From Aggregatilineales bacterium (GTDB taxonomy: Bacteria; Chloroflexota; Anaerolineae; Aggregatilineales; Phototrophicaceae): DNA of 64,000 bases. Made by a program: the position numbers and the translations under genes. Where the stretch lies: assembly GCA_030834905.1 (NCBI GenBank), contig JAUQWZ010000042.1:1-64000 (forward strand), read 5' to 3'. Of the stretch, positions 1 through 8,756 are shown in pieces. The notes under the pieces were generated by a model, which did no database searches, had not been told where the DNA came from, and saw only the letters and a program-made list of their open reading frames with translations. Positions within the stretch are counted from its first letter, which is position 1, and each line of letters begins with the position of its first letter.

Positions 1-115
1 GGTGACAAAAGCGATGAGGGTCTACCCGGTCCCATCTCGAACCCGGTCGTCAAGCTCATCAGCGCGGAGGGTACTGCACGGGTGACTGTGTGGGAGCGTA
101 CGCCGTCGCCGACAC
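1..115 (+). rRNA. rrf: 5S ribosomal RNA, 5' end truncated by the window edge
   Basis: Conserved 5S core 'acccggtcccatctcgaacccggtcgtcaagct...cagcgcggagggtactgcacgggtgactgtgtgggag...cgccgtcgcc'. Helix I pairing is visible between GGTGAC (1-6) and GTCGCC (105-110). Confidence 0.9.
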
Positions 116-231
116 CGTCCTGTCGCGCTCCCCCTCCCCGGATTGTCTGTTCCGGCGAACCGGACTGGAATGGGTCAGTGGTTAAGTAGCGGTTTCACTA
201 CCACAATTCAAGATGGCACAATGCCACCACC

Positions 232-267
232 AACGAGCGCGGTTTTTCCCGGCGCTCGTTTTTGTTT
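232..267 (+). terminator. Intrinsic terminator downstream of 5S rRNA
   Basis: AACGAGCGC / GCGCTCGTT 9-bp stem (232-240 / 252-260) followed by TTTGTTT. Confidence 0.85.
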
Positions 268-370
268 CCCTGCCCTGTACGCCACAAACTTGAGCCGGGT
301 TCGGACGTGCGTTACACTCTGCCTGTCGCTGCCATCTTCGCGCCGCGAGAAATACGCTAGGATACACACT

Positions 371-1336
371 TTGACGAACAACACGCTTACCGCTGTGCCT
401 GGAATCCGGGTAGGTCATCAGACCAATCTGGAAGCCGCTACCGGCTGCACCGTCATCCTTTGCCCGCCGAATACAGTTGGTGGTGTTGATCAGCGCGGCG
501 GCGCTCCGGGAACGCGCGAAACCGATTTGCTTCATCCCATGCACCTTGTCCAGCACGTCAACGCAATCGCCCTTGCGGGTGGCAGCGCCTATGGTCTTGC
601 GACTGCCGATGGCGTAATGCGCTATCTTGAGGAGCAGAACCAGGGTTTTGTGACACAGACCGGCGCGGTTGTGCCCATCGTGCCCGCCGCAATATTGTTC
701 GACCTTAGCCTGGGCAGCGCCGACGCACGCCCGACGGCTGAAATGGGTTACGCGGCATGTGCCGCTGCCACGACAGCGCCGGTTGACCAGGGTAATTTCG
801 GCGCGGGAACGGGCTGCCGTATCGGGGCGATGCTTGGCAATGAATTTGCTACCAAAGGCGGTATTGGCAGCGCCGCCATAACCATTGCCGATAATCTGAT
901 TGTCGCTGCGCTCTGCGCCGTGAATGCTTTTGGCGATATTATTGACGAGCAGGGGAAAATTCTTGCCGGACTGCGTCAGCCGCCGGATGGCAGCCAGTTC
1001 ATCAGCACCCTGGACGCCATTCGTATGATGCCAGCGCCGCCGTCTGAGCTACAGAATACCATCATCGGCGTGGTAGCCACCAATGCGCGGCTGACCAAAG
1101 AACACACCAACAAGGTCGCCCAGATGGCGCATAATGGTCTTGCCAGGGCAGTGCGACCCGCGCACACGCTTTTTGACGGCGATACCCTGTTCGCGCTGGC
1201 AACTGGCGAGGTCGCCGCGGATGTCAATGTCGTCGGTGCCTTTGCTGCCGAGTCGGTCGCTGAAGCCATTCGTAACGCGGTGCGCGCCGCGACCTCACTT
1301 CATGGCGTTCGCGCATTGAACTCGGAATTGACGTAG
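371..1336 (+). CDS. P1 (S58) family peptidase, DmpA-like
   Basis: Protein from in-frame TTG at 371 (MTNNTLTAVPGIRVGHQ...GGVDQRGGAPGTRETDLL...ALAGGSAYGLATADGVM) resembles P1/DmpA peptidases. The ORF-track extension to 143 crosses the rRNA terminator and is unlikely to be translated. Confidence 0.85.
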   Translation: MTNNTLTAVPGIRVGHQTNLEAATGCTVILCPPNTVGGVDQRGGAPGTRETDLLHPMHLVQHVNAIALAGGSAYGLATADGVMRYLEEQNQGFVTQTGAVVPIVPAAILFDLSLGSADARPTAEMGYAACAAATTAPVDQGNFGAGTGCRIGAMLGNEFATKGGIGSAAITIADNLIVAALCAVNAFGDIIDEQGKILAGLRQPPDGSQFISTLDAIRMMPAPPSELQNTIIGVVATNARLTKEHTNKVAQMAHNGLARAVRPAHTLFDGDTLFALATGEVAADVNVVGAFAAESVAEAIRNAVRAATSLHGVRALNSELT

Positions 1337-1429
1337 AATATGTTAAGAAAACTGCGTTCATGTTTAATCCGGTGTTAGCAAAGGTTTGATACCCTTAACC
1401 CGTTATGCGCTAGACAGAACGGAGTTAGT

Positions 1430-2116
1430 ATGGCGAAGGTGTTAATCGTGGAAGACGAGGAGACGCTCGCTCGCACGCTGGCGGAAAAGCTGCGCGGCGA
1501 CGGCTTCACCGTAGTCACCGCTGGAGATGGCGAAGAGGGGTTGGAGAAAGTCCGTGACGAGCGCCCGGATTTAATCGTGCTCGATATTATGCTTCCGAAG
1601 CTGGATGGTCTGAGCCTGTGCCGCATTGTCCGACGCGACACCGGGACGGCGCACATTCCCATCATCATGCTGACAGCGCGTGGTACTGAAGTTGACAAAA
1701 TCGTTGGGCTTGAAAGCGGCGCTGACGATTACGTGGTGAAACCGCTGGCGCTGGGCGAGTTTCTGGCGCGCGTGCGGGCGGTCATGCGCCGCGCGCCCGG
1801 ACGACCGGCGATGCAGGACGAACTGGTATCCAACGACCTGCGCCTGAGCATGACCGGACGCCGGTTGTTCAAGGGCGATCAAGAGACGAAGCTGAGCAAC
1901 AAGGAATTCGACCTGCTTGCCGAACTGATGCGCAACAAGGGCGTTGTCCTCTCTCGCGATCTCATCCTGACAAAAATCTGGGGCTACGACTATTTTGTAG
2001 ACAAGCGAACGGTTGACGTCCATGTTCGCTGGCTGCGTGAAAAGATCGAAGATGATCCGTCGAATCCGAAGCGTATCGTCACTGTTCGCGGTGTCGGCTA
2101 TCGTTTTGAAGGCTAA
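1430..2116 (+). CDS. OmpR/PhoB-family response regulator
   Basis: Receiver (VEDEE, LDIMLPKLDG, KPL) plus winged-helix C-terminus (VDVHVRWLREKIEDDP..TVRGVGYRF). Confidence 0.95.
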   Translation: MAKVLIVEDEETLARTLAEKLRGDGFTVVTAGDGEEGLEKVRDERPDLIVLDIMLPKLDGLSLCRIVRRDTGTAHIPIIMLTARGTEVDKIVGLESGADDYVVKPLALGEFLARVRAVMRRAPGRPAMQDELVSNDLRLSMTGRRLFKGDQETKLSNKEFDLLAELMRNKGVVLSRDLILTKIWGYDYFVDKRTVDVHVRWLREKIEDDPSNPKRIVTVRGVGYRFEG

Positions 2117-2132
2117 GGAGCGGAGTCAACAG

Positions 2133-3437
2133 GTGAAGCAGTCGTTGGACACCGATATCGCGGCACGCGAGCGCAGAATTGCCGAGGTGCGCAAGTCGCT
2201 GGAAGATCGCGAAAAATTCACCGAATCGCTGCGCGCTTTGCTGCAAGACACCGAGGGGACAATAGACTTTCTGAAACGGGACATGCTCGAACAGGAGCAG
2301 ATGCTGGAAAGTCTGCGCCAGAATGCCACTCAGCGCGAGCAGCAGATGGCATCGCTTCAGCAGCGGCTGGACGATTACGAAACCGACAGCGCTTATAAGC
2401 TGGCGCTGGCATTGACGCTGGCGAATACCGCGTATGACGCGCTGTTTGTCCTCAACGAGAGCTGTCAGATCGTCGCCATTAATAACGGCGCCGAGTCATT
2501 GTTCGAGGTCGCTCGCCCGCTTGGGCGCAGTCTGGCTGACGTGACGCACACGCCCGAACTGGAGTTGATGGTCGGCGATGCGCTCGCCAACGCCGAAGAG
2601 ACGCTTGAAGAACAGATCACTATTGATGGACGCAGTTACCGCGTGCGCGTGCAGGTTATCCGGCGAGCAGGGAACGCTTTTATTGGCTTGGCGCTGCAGG
2701 ATGTCACTGAACTGGTGCGCCTTCACCGCGCCCGGCGCGACATGGTTGCCAACATTTCGCATGAACTGCGGACGCCAATCGCCAATATCCGCCTGATTAT
2801 TGACAGCCTGTTCCACGAGCAGGACAAGCCCAAGCGCAAGCAGAGTACCACGGCGCTGCGGACGATTGCGCGCGAGACGGATTCGCTGCTTTGGTTAGTG
2901 CAGGAACTGCTCGATCTCTCGATGATCGAATCAGGACAGGCGATCCTTCGGATGGTCGAATGGTCGGTTAAGGAGCTGATCGAAGAGGCAGCCGAACGGA
3001 TGCAGGATCAGAGCGAGATCAAAAAAATCAGGATCGTCTCGGAAGCGCCGGACGATGTCTGGGTATGGGCAGACCATGAACAGGCGCGGCGCGTCCTCAT
3101 CAACCTGATTCACAACGCCATCAAGTGGTCGCCGCCTGGCAAAGTGATCACCGTGACCGCCGAAACCGCTGCTGATGAAGTCATTGTAAGCGTGCTGGAT
3201 CAGGGACCCGGCGTTGCCGACGACCAGAAGGAACGCATATTCGAGCGATTCTATCAGGTCGATCCGTCCCGTTCCGGCGGCGAAGGAACTGGACTGGGGC
3301 TGGCGATCTGCAAGCACATCATCGAAGCGCATGGCGGGCGAATCTGGGCGGAAAGCACGAACAATGGCGCGAACGGCGGCATTTTCCGTTTCACACTAGG
3401 GTTAGCGGAGACTCATGCGATACACCACGACTCCTGA
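2133..3437 (+). CDS. Soluble sensor histidine kinase (coiled coil, PAS, HisKA, HATPase_c)
   Basis: HisKA motif ISHELRTPIANI and HATPase G boxes. GTG start at 2133 preceded by AAGGAG. No evident transmembrane segment. Confidence 0.9.
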   Translation: MKQSLDTDIAARERRIAEVRKSLEDREKFTESLRALLQDTEGTIDFLKRDMLEQEQMLESLRQNATQREQQMASLQQRLDDYETDSAYKLALALTLANTAYDALFVLNESCQIVAINNGAESLFEVARPLGRSLADVTHTPELELMVGDALANAEETLEEQITIDGRSYRVRVQVIRRAGNAFIGLALQDVTELVRLHRARRDMVANISHELRTPIANIRLIIDSLFHEQDKPKRKQSTTALRTIARETDSLLWLVQELLDLSMIESGQAILRMVEWSVKELIEEAAERMQDQSEIKKIRIVSEAPDDVWVWADHEQARRVLINLIHNAIKWSPPGKVITVTAETAADEVIVSVLDQGPGVADDQKERIFERFYQVDPSRSGGEGTGLGLAICKHIIEAHGGRIWAESTNNGANGGIFRFTLGLAETHAIHHDS

Positions 3438-3714
3438 GGGTATACGTCGCCTGCTGGATCAGATCATCGGCGGCAGCAGCCAAGAGCGAACGGCGGCATG
3501 GCTCATTTTCCTGCATTTGGGGAATGACGCCGTCCAGCCGCTTGCCGACGAACTCTACACCGGGGTAGACGAGGCAACCGGCGTCGTCATCCTCGATCTG
3601 TTGGGAGAAATCGGCGGCTCGGACGCGCAGATGGTGCTGCAAGACATTCTAAACGCCGGTGGGCGCGACGCGCTGGTTCAGGCGGCGGCGCGTGGGCTGG
3701 CGCGGAATCAATAA
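3415..3714 (+). CDS. Small HEAT-repeat-like protein
   Basis: 99 aa alpha-helical repeat pattern (DEATGVVILDLLGEIGGSDAQMVLQDIL..). Start overlaps the end of the kinase gene. Confidence 0.6.
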   Translation: MRYTTTPEGIRRLLDQIIGGSSQERTAAWLIFLHLGNDAVQPLADELYTGVDEATGVVILDLLGEIGGSDAQMVLQDILNAGGRDALVQAAARGLARNQ

Positions 3715-3720
3715 ACGTAA

Positions 3721-3745
3721 GAGGGCGACCGGAGTTGTCGTCCTC
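3721..3745. terminator. Stem-loop between convergent genes, possible terminator
   Basis: GAGGGCGAC / GTCGTCCTC (one G-U pair). No good T-tract on either strand. Confidence 0.35.
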
Positions 3746-3795
3746 GTGATGCCTGATACACCCTGATACTGCTCAACTCAGTCTGACACAAACGC

Positions 3796-4557
3796 CTACG
3801 CGCGTTCGATATTGGCGCGCACCCTCTGGGCGATGTGACCAAACTCCTCGCTGTAGGTCACTGCCAGGACGCGCGGGCGCGGCAGTGGAACGGCGATATC
3901 GGCGATGATCTGTCCGGGACGGCGGCTCATCACCAGCACTCGATCTGACAGCCAGACCGCCTCGTTGATGTCGTGGGTGACCATCATCACGGTCTGCCGT
4001 TCCTGTGTCCACAGGCTCATCAAATCGGCGCTGACCTGTTCGCGGGTGAGCGCGTCGAGCGCCCCGAACGGCTCATCCAGCAGCAGTACATCGGGGCGCT
4101 GAATGAGCACCCGCCCTAAGGCGACCCGCTGCGCCATGCCGCCAGAAAGCTCGCCGGGGTAGGCGGGTGCAAATTCCTCCAAGCCAAGCTGCGGCAGCAG
4201 CGCCTGGGCGGTGCGATTCCGTTCGTCCCGGCTGATACCAGCCAGCTCAAGCGGCAGCGCCACGTTGTCGATGATGGTGCGCCAGGGCATCAGGTTGGCA
4301 TCCTGAAACATGATGGCAACCCGAGGCGATGGTTCGGTCACCGGCTTGCCATCCAGCAGGATGCTGCCTTTGGTCGGCACCTGAAGCCCGGCGAGCAGAC
4401 GCAGCAGGGTGCTTTTGCCACAGCCGCTGGGTCCCACCAGGGTGATAAACTCGCTCGGCGCGGTGGTAAAGGTGACCGGTCCCAGCGCTGGCAGGCTGCC
4501 TCCGTTGGGTGCTGTGTAGACCGCGGTTACGCCGCGTACTGCCAGAGACGCTGTCAT
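3796..4557 (-). CDS. ABC transporter ATP-binding protein, TauB/SsuB-like (RibZ-like)
   Basis: Walker [12 protein letters not shown], signature LSGGMAQRVALGR, Walker B LLLDEPFGALD. Downstream of an FMN riboswitch. Confidence 0.9.
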   Translation of the reverse strand: MTASLAVRGVTAVYTAPNGGSLPALGPVTFTTAPSEFITLVGPSGCGKSTLLRLLAGLQVPTKGSILLDGKPVTEPSPRVAIMFQDANLMPWRTIIDNVALPLELAGISRDERNRTAQALLPQLGLEEFAPAYPGELSGGMAQRVALGRVLIQRPDVLLLDEPFGALDALTREQVSADLMSLWTQERQTVMMVTHDINEAVWLSDRVLVMSRRPGQIIADIAVPLPRPRVLAVTYSEEFGHIAQRVRANIERA

Positions 4558-4561
4558 TTGG

Positions 4562-5722
4562 TTATTCCTCAGCCGGTAAGAAGGCGTTGGTGTACGCCGC
4601 CGAGACGTCCTGCTCCTCGGTGATGTATCCCATGGCGATCAGTGTCGTCTGGGTCGTTTCCCAGTCCTCAAGGTCGCTGTAACCCAACTGGTCGGCATCC
4701 CATAGTTCAATGCTTGCCAGCAGAATCTGGAACTGAAGCAGCGTATCGGCGTCGAACTGTTCCTGAAGGCTCGCCAGCAGATCGGCGCGTTGTTCAGCCA
4801 CAATTTCACGATCTGCGTCCGGGTTTTCTTCCAGAAAAGTCGCCTGCGCTTCGGCGGCAGCGGTCAGGAAGGTTTCCAGGTCTTCGGGCAGCGGCAGCGT
4901 TTCGACGTAGACGGCGCTCAAAAGATACGCCTCTGCCGGATTATTGATGGCGCTGCGCACGCCAAGGTCGAAGGCGCTGACCATCCCCTGTACCAGATCG
5001 GGGTCATTGGCGGCGGTTTCTTCGTTGGTGGCGACCGTGTTGGACACCAGATTGGTGAAGTCTGACAACCGGAAAACTTCGACGCCGGTGATGTCGCCGC
5101 AGTCGCCGTCGGCGGCGCGGTTGTTGATTTGCAGAGGTTCATTGGTGACGTAGATGACGGCGGCTTCAACAGCGCCGACACACATCACTTCGGGGGCGTT
5201 GAAGCCGATCTCCTGTAACTGGAGATCGCTTTCGGTCATATCGTTGGCTGCCAGCAGCGCGATCAGCCCGGTATAGGATGCGCCAAAGCGTCCGGGAATG
5301 CCGACGACACGCCCCCGAAGATCGGCGACCGTCTCGATACCGGAATTCTCCGGGTAGACAATGCCGACCGGGTACTTCTGGAACCATTCATAGACGCTGA
5401 TGATCGGACGCCCGTTTGCCCGCGCTGCCAGCACCTGCTCGCCGCTGACCAACCCAAACTGGCGCTGTCCTGCCGCGATTAGATCGACGCCAACCGGCTC
5501 GTCGCCATGTTCCATTGTCAGATGGATGCCCGCGTCGGAGAAGTAGCCTTTTTCGAGCGCCGTGTAAATCGACGCGAATTGGATATTGGGTACGAAAGTC
5601 ATGAAGAAGGTCTGGTCTGTTAGCTCATCCTGCGCGCCCGCAGGGGCAAAGGCGAACAGCAGCGAAGCCAGAACCAGCAAGCCAACAAAACTTCGGATGG
5701 GTGCAGCACGCATCATGAACAA
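4562..5722 (-). CDS. ribY: NMT1/THI5-like substrate-binding protein, RibY-like
   Basis: Signal peptide, then TFFMTFVPNIQFASIYTALEKGYFSDAGIHLTM, typical of NMT1-family binding proteins. Operon under FMN riboswitch. Confidence 0.8.
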   Translation of the reverse strand: MFMMRAAPIRSFVGLLVLASLLFAFAPAGAQDELTDQTFFMTFVPNIQFASIYTALEKGYFSDAGIHLTMEHGDEPVGVDLIAAGQRQFGLVSGEQVLAARANGRPIISVYEWFQKYPVGIVYPENSGIETVADLRGRVVGIPGRFGASYTGLIALLAANDMTESDLQLQEIGFNAPEVMCVGAVEAAVIYVTNEPLQINNRAADGDCGDITGVEVFRLSDFTNLVSNTVATNEETAANDPDLVQGMVSAFDLGVRSAINNPAEAYLLSAVYVETLPLPEDLETFLTAAAEAQATFLEENPDADREIVAEQRADLLASLQEQFDADTLLQFQILLASIELWDADQLGYSDLEDWETTQTTLIAMGYITEEQDVSAAYTNAFLPAEE

Positions 5723-5754
5723 TGCTCCTTAAGTGTAAAACCAGCGCTGTGAGA

Positions 5755-6567
5755 CTAAAGTGAATTCTGCCGGCGCGAGCGCGACTGCCACGCCAGCAGG
5801 CGGTGTTCCAGCAGGGCGACAGCGCCGTACATCAGCCGGGCAATGAGCGCCAGCATCAGAACCGCGACCATAACCAGCGGTGTGTTGTAGCTGTCACGCG
5901 CCAGCTTGACCAGATAGCCCAGTCCGGCATTGGCGCTGACAAATTCACCCACCACGACGCCGATCACCGAAAGCGTGGCGCTGAGCTTCAGCCCGCCGAG
6001 CAGAATGGGCATGGCAGCGGGGACTTCCAGTCGGGTAAACATCTGCCAGCGAGTGGCGCGAAGCGAGTGCATCAGGTCGCGCAGGGACGGCGGCACCGAG
6101 CGAATGCCGACGACGGTATTGGTCAGCATTGGGAAGAAGACGGTCAGCATACAGGTGACGATTTTACTGGTGGGACCCGTCCCAAACCAGATAACCAGCA
6201 GCGGCGCATAGGCGACCACCGGCGTAGACTGGATCGCCACAATAATCGGCGACAGCATCTGTTCAAGCATGTGATTCTTGGCAATCAGGTAACCGAGCGC
6301 GACGCCTGCCACCAAGCCGAGAAACAGCCCAATCCCCATCTGCCCAACCGTCGTGACGGTATGCGTCCATAACCGACCATCAAGCAAAGTCTGCACGAAG
6401 GTATCGAAGACAGCCCGCGGCGGTGGGATGATGAATTCGGGGTAGATCTTCAGCCGGGTGATCAGTTCCCAGAGGAGCAGCAGCACCAGTAAGCCGAGAT
6501 ACGGCGCGAGCGCGCGGCTGGATGGCATCCGTAGATTGACCTGTCTGCTGAGCATGGTGATTTGCAT
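5755..6567 (-). CDS. ribX: ABC transporter permease, TauC/SsuC family, RibX-like
   Basis: Binding-protein-dependent permease with multiple TM segments. First gene after the FMN riboswitch. Confidence 0.85.
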   Translation of the reverse strand: MQITMLSRQVNLRMPSSRALAPYLGLLVLLLLWELITRLKIYPEFIIPPPRAVFDTFVQTLLDGRLWTHTVTTVGQMGIGLFLGLVAGVALGYLIAKNHMLEQMLSPIIVAIQSTPVVAYAPLLVIWFGTGPTSKIVTCMLTVFFPMLTNTVVGIRSVPPSLRDLMHSLRATRWQMFTRLEVPAAMPILLGGLKLSATLSVIGVVVGEFVSANAGLGYLVKLARDSYNTPLVMVAVLMLALIARLMYGAVALLEHRLLAWQSRSRRQNSL

Positions 6568-6611
6568 AAAAATACCCCGCCATCTTTTGATGATGATTCG
6601 GGGCAGGGGTA
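6568..6611 (-). terminator. Riboswitch expression platform / attenuator hairpin
   Basis: On the - strand TGCCCCG-AAT-CATCATCAAAAGATG-G-CGGGGTA-TTTTT, directly before the ATG of the permease. Confidence 0.7.
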
Positions 6612-6698
6612 CGCTTCGCCTGAAATGCCATATTCATGGCAGATACAGCTAAGCAGCCATAAACCCACGCGCAGATTTGCCGCGCTGGTTTGGCTGAA

Positions 6699-6892
6699 CG
6701 CACCTTCTTCCATCCGGACTATAACCGTCGGCTCTGGCTTCTAACCAGATCCACCGGCACAGAGAACAGGCTCTGTGACGCACCAACCACCACCCGAAGG
6801 TGATCAAACGATTGGCGACACGGGTCGCGGGCTTCCTGCGCATTTTCACACAGGCTACCGCCGGTAGGGACTTTCACCCTGCCCCGAAGGTT
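6699..6892 (-). promoter_or_regulatory. FMN riboswitch (RFN element)
   Basis: - strand shows conserved RFN blocks: CTTCGGGGCAGGGTGAAAGTCCCTACCGGCGGTAG, AAGCCCGCGACCC, GCCGGTGGATCTGGTTAGAAGCCAGAGCCGACGGTTATAGTCCGGATGGAAGAAGGTGC. Confidence 0.97.
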
Positions 6893-7023
6893 GCTTGTCA
6901 ATTACAGCCTATTATAACGGCTTTCAATAAGAATTGCACTAACAAGGCATACAAAAGTGCAGCAAATCAGGACGATCCGGTGATGTTCTTCGGATAATTC
7001 CGCCCAATCAACCGGATCTGCTT

Positions 7024-8640
7024 TCAGGCTTGGACGCGATTGAGCAGCAGCGTCAGCCCAAAAACGCTGCCCTGATTAGGGCTGCTGTGGACGTAGACGC
7101 CGCCGCCGTGTGCCTCTGCCACCGTTTTCACGATTGCCAATCCGAGTCCGGTTCCCGGAATGCCGGAGCGCGTGTTCGCCCGGTAGAATCGCTCGAACAG
7201 CCGCGCCTGCAAGTCTACCGGAATGCCCGGTCCGTTGTCCGCGACTTCGATGTGCAGCATCTGCCCGCTGACGAACAGGCGCAGCGTGATTTGACTGCCC
7301 GACGCGGCATATTTACTGGCGTTATCCAGATAGTTGAAGATCGCCCGCGTGACCCAGCGCCGGTCGGCGTACAGCGTGGGGATATCGGACTGAAGTTCGA
7401 CCGCGGTCGTGATGCCCTTCGCCTGAAGCAGCGGGCGAATACCCGCCATGACTTCGTACACCAGCTCGCCAACGTCAATGTCCACCAGATTAAGCCCGTA
7501 GCCACTTTGGATCTGTTCCAGGTTGAGCAGATCGTCGATTAAGCTCTGAATTCGGTTGATGCCGGTTTCGGCAATGTCGATGATTTCGTCCGTTTCGGTG
7601 TCGGACGTGGAGATGCGACGGCGCAGCAGCATCAGCGAGTTGAGCGCCACGCCGAGGGGATTGCGCATATCGTGGGCAGCCGCCTGGATGAACTGCGTTC
7701 GCGCGATTTCCGCCTGGCGCAGATGGGTCACGTCCTGAAGCACGATCACCCAACCGTCGGTGGCGGTGGTCTGCTGTACCTGGCTCTCGACATAGATCGG
7801 TGAGATCAGGACCGAGAGGACGCGATCACTGTCGGTATCGACCCGAAAGGCTTTGTTGCGCTCTTCACTGCGCGACGCGGTGGCGACTAACAGCGTATCA
7901 CGGATCTGCTGCTGCACCGGCGCTTCGCGCAGGGGAATGCCGAGAAGATCATCGGCGCTCGCTTCGAGCATCTGCTCCGCCGAGTCGTTGACCAGCCGGA
8001 TGCGACCGCTTTGATCGGTCGCGATGATGCCGTCGGCGGTTGAGCGCAGCACTGCGCTCAGGCGATCCTGATTTTCGACGCTCGTCTCGTAGAGGCGGGC
8101 ATTGTCAAGCGCCACGCCAACCGTATCGGCAATCGCCCGCAGCACGCCAATGCTGCTCTCGTCGAAGCTGTTGGGCTTATAGCTCATGATACTGAGGATG
8201 CCGATAATCTTACCGCGCGCGTGCATGGGTGCCATCACCAGCGAGCGAAAGCGCTCGTTATGAAAGCGAGGGACGGCAAGCTGCTCGCTCTCGGTCAGGT
8301 TGTTCTTAACGACCACTTCATCGGCAGCGATGACGCGACCGGATAATCCTTTTCCGAGTGGAATCCGCATCGGGTTCTCTTTGACGAAATCGCCCACCCA
8401 ACCCTGCTGCGCCCGCAGCACGACTTCACCTGCGTCCTCGTCTATCAGGCTGATTCCGCCTGCCTGCGCGCCGGTGATATTGAGCACCGCCTGGAGCGCC
8501 GTTTGCAGCGTCAGGTTCAGATCGAGAGACTGGCTGACGCTGGCGGCGACGGTATTAATCGCTGCCAGTTGGTCAACTCGCCGCTTCACTTCATCGCTGA
8601 GATGGCGATTTTGAACGATGAGGTGCTGTAGATCAATCAT
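7024..8640 (-). CDS. Sensor histidine kinase with GAF and PAS domains
   Basis: GAF-like region, PAS region, HisKA (AAHDMRNPLGVALNSL), HATPase (DNGPGIP, GTGLGLAIVK). Confidence 0.9.
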   Translation of the reverse strand: MIDLQHLIVQNRHLSDEVKRRVDQLAAINTVAASVSQSLDLNLTLQTALQAVLNITGAQAGGISLIDEDAGEVVLRAQQGWVGDFVKENPMRIPLGKGLSGRVIAADEVVVKNNLTESEQLAVPRFHNERFRSLVMAPMHARGKIIGILSIMSYKPNSFDESSIGVLRAIADTVGVALDNARLYETSVENQDRLSAVLRSTADGIIATDQSGRIRLVNDSAEQMLEASADDLLGIPLREAPVQQQIRDTLLVATASRSEERNKAFRVDTDSDRVLSVLISPIYVESQVQQTTATDGWVIVLQDVTHLRQAEIARTQFIQAAAHDMRNPLGVALNSLMLLRRRISTSDTETDEIIDIAETGINRIQSLIDDLLNLEQIQSGYGLNLVDIDVGELVYEVMAGIRPLLQAKGITTAVELQSDIPTLYADRRWVTRAIFNYLDNASKYAASGSQITLRLFVSGQMLHIEVADNGPGIPVDLQARLFERFYRANTRSGIPGTGLGLAIVKTVAEAHGGGVYVHSSPNQGSVFGLTLLLNRVQA

Positions 8641-8756
8641 AACCGTCTAGCCCACCCACATAAGCGCTTGAAGCAATGTCGTCACTGTCGCAAAACGTGT
8701 CGCGACGGTGTACAGTAAACGTGTTCTTTTACCTACTTCATTTTCATTATAACAGG

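Noticed and set aside
116-231. Possible tRNA gene after the 5S rRNA
   Set aside because: No T-loop GTTCRANNC motif or acceptor pairing could be found.
143-370. N-terminal extension of the P1 peptidase ORF
   Set aside because: Runs through the post-rRNA terminator; homology-like sequence starts at the TTG at 371.
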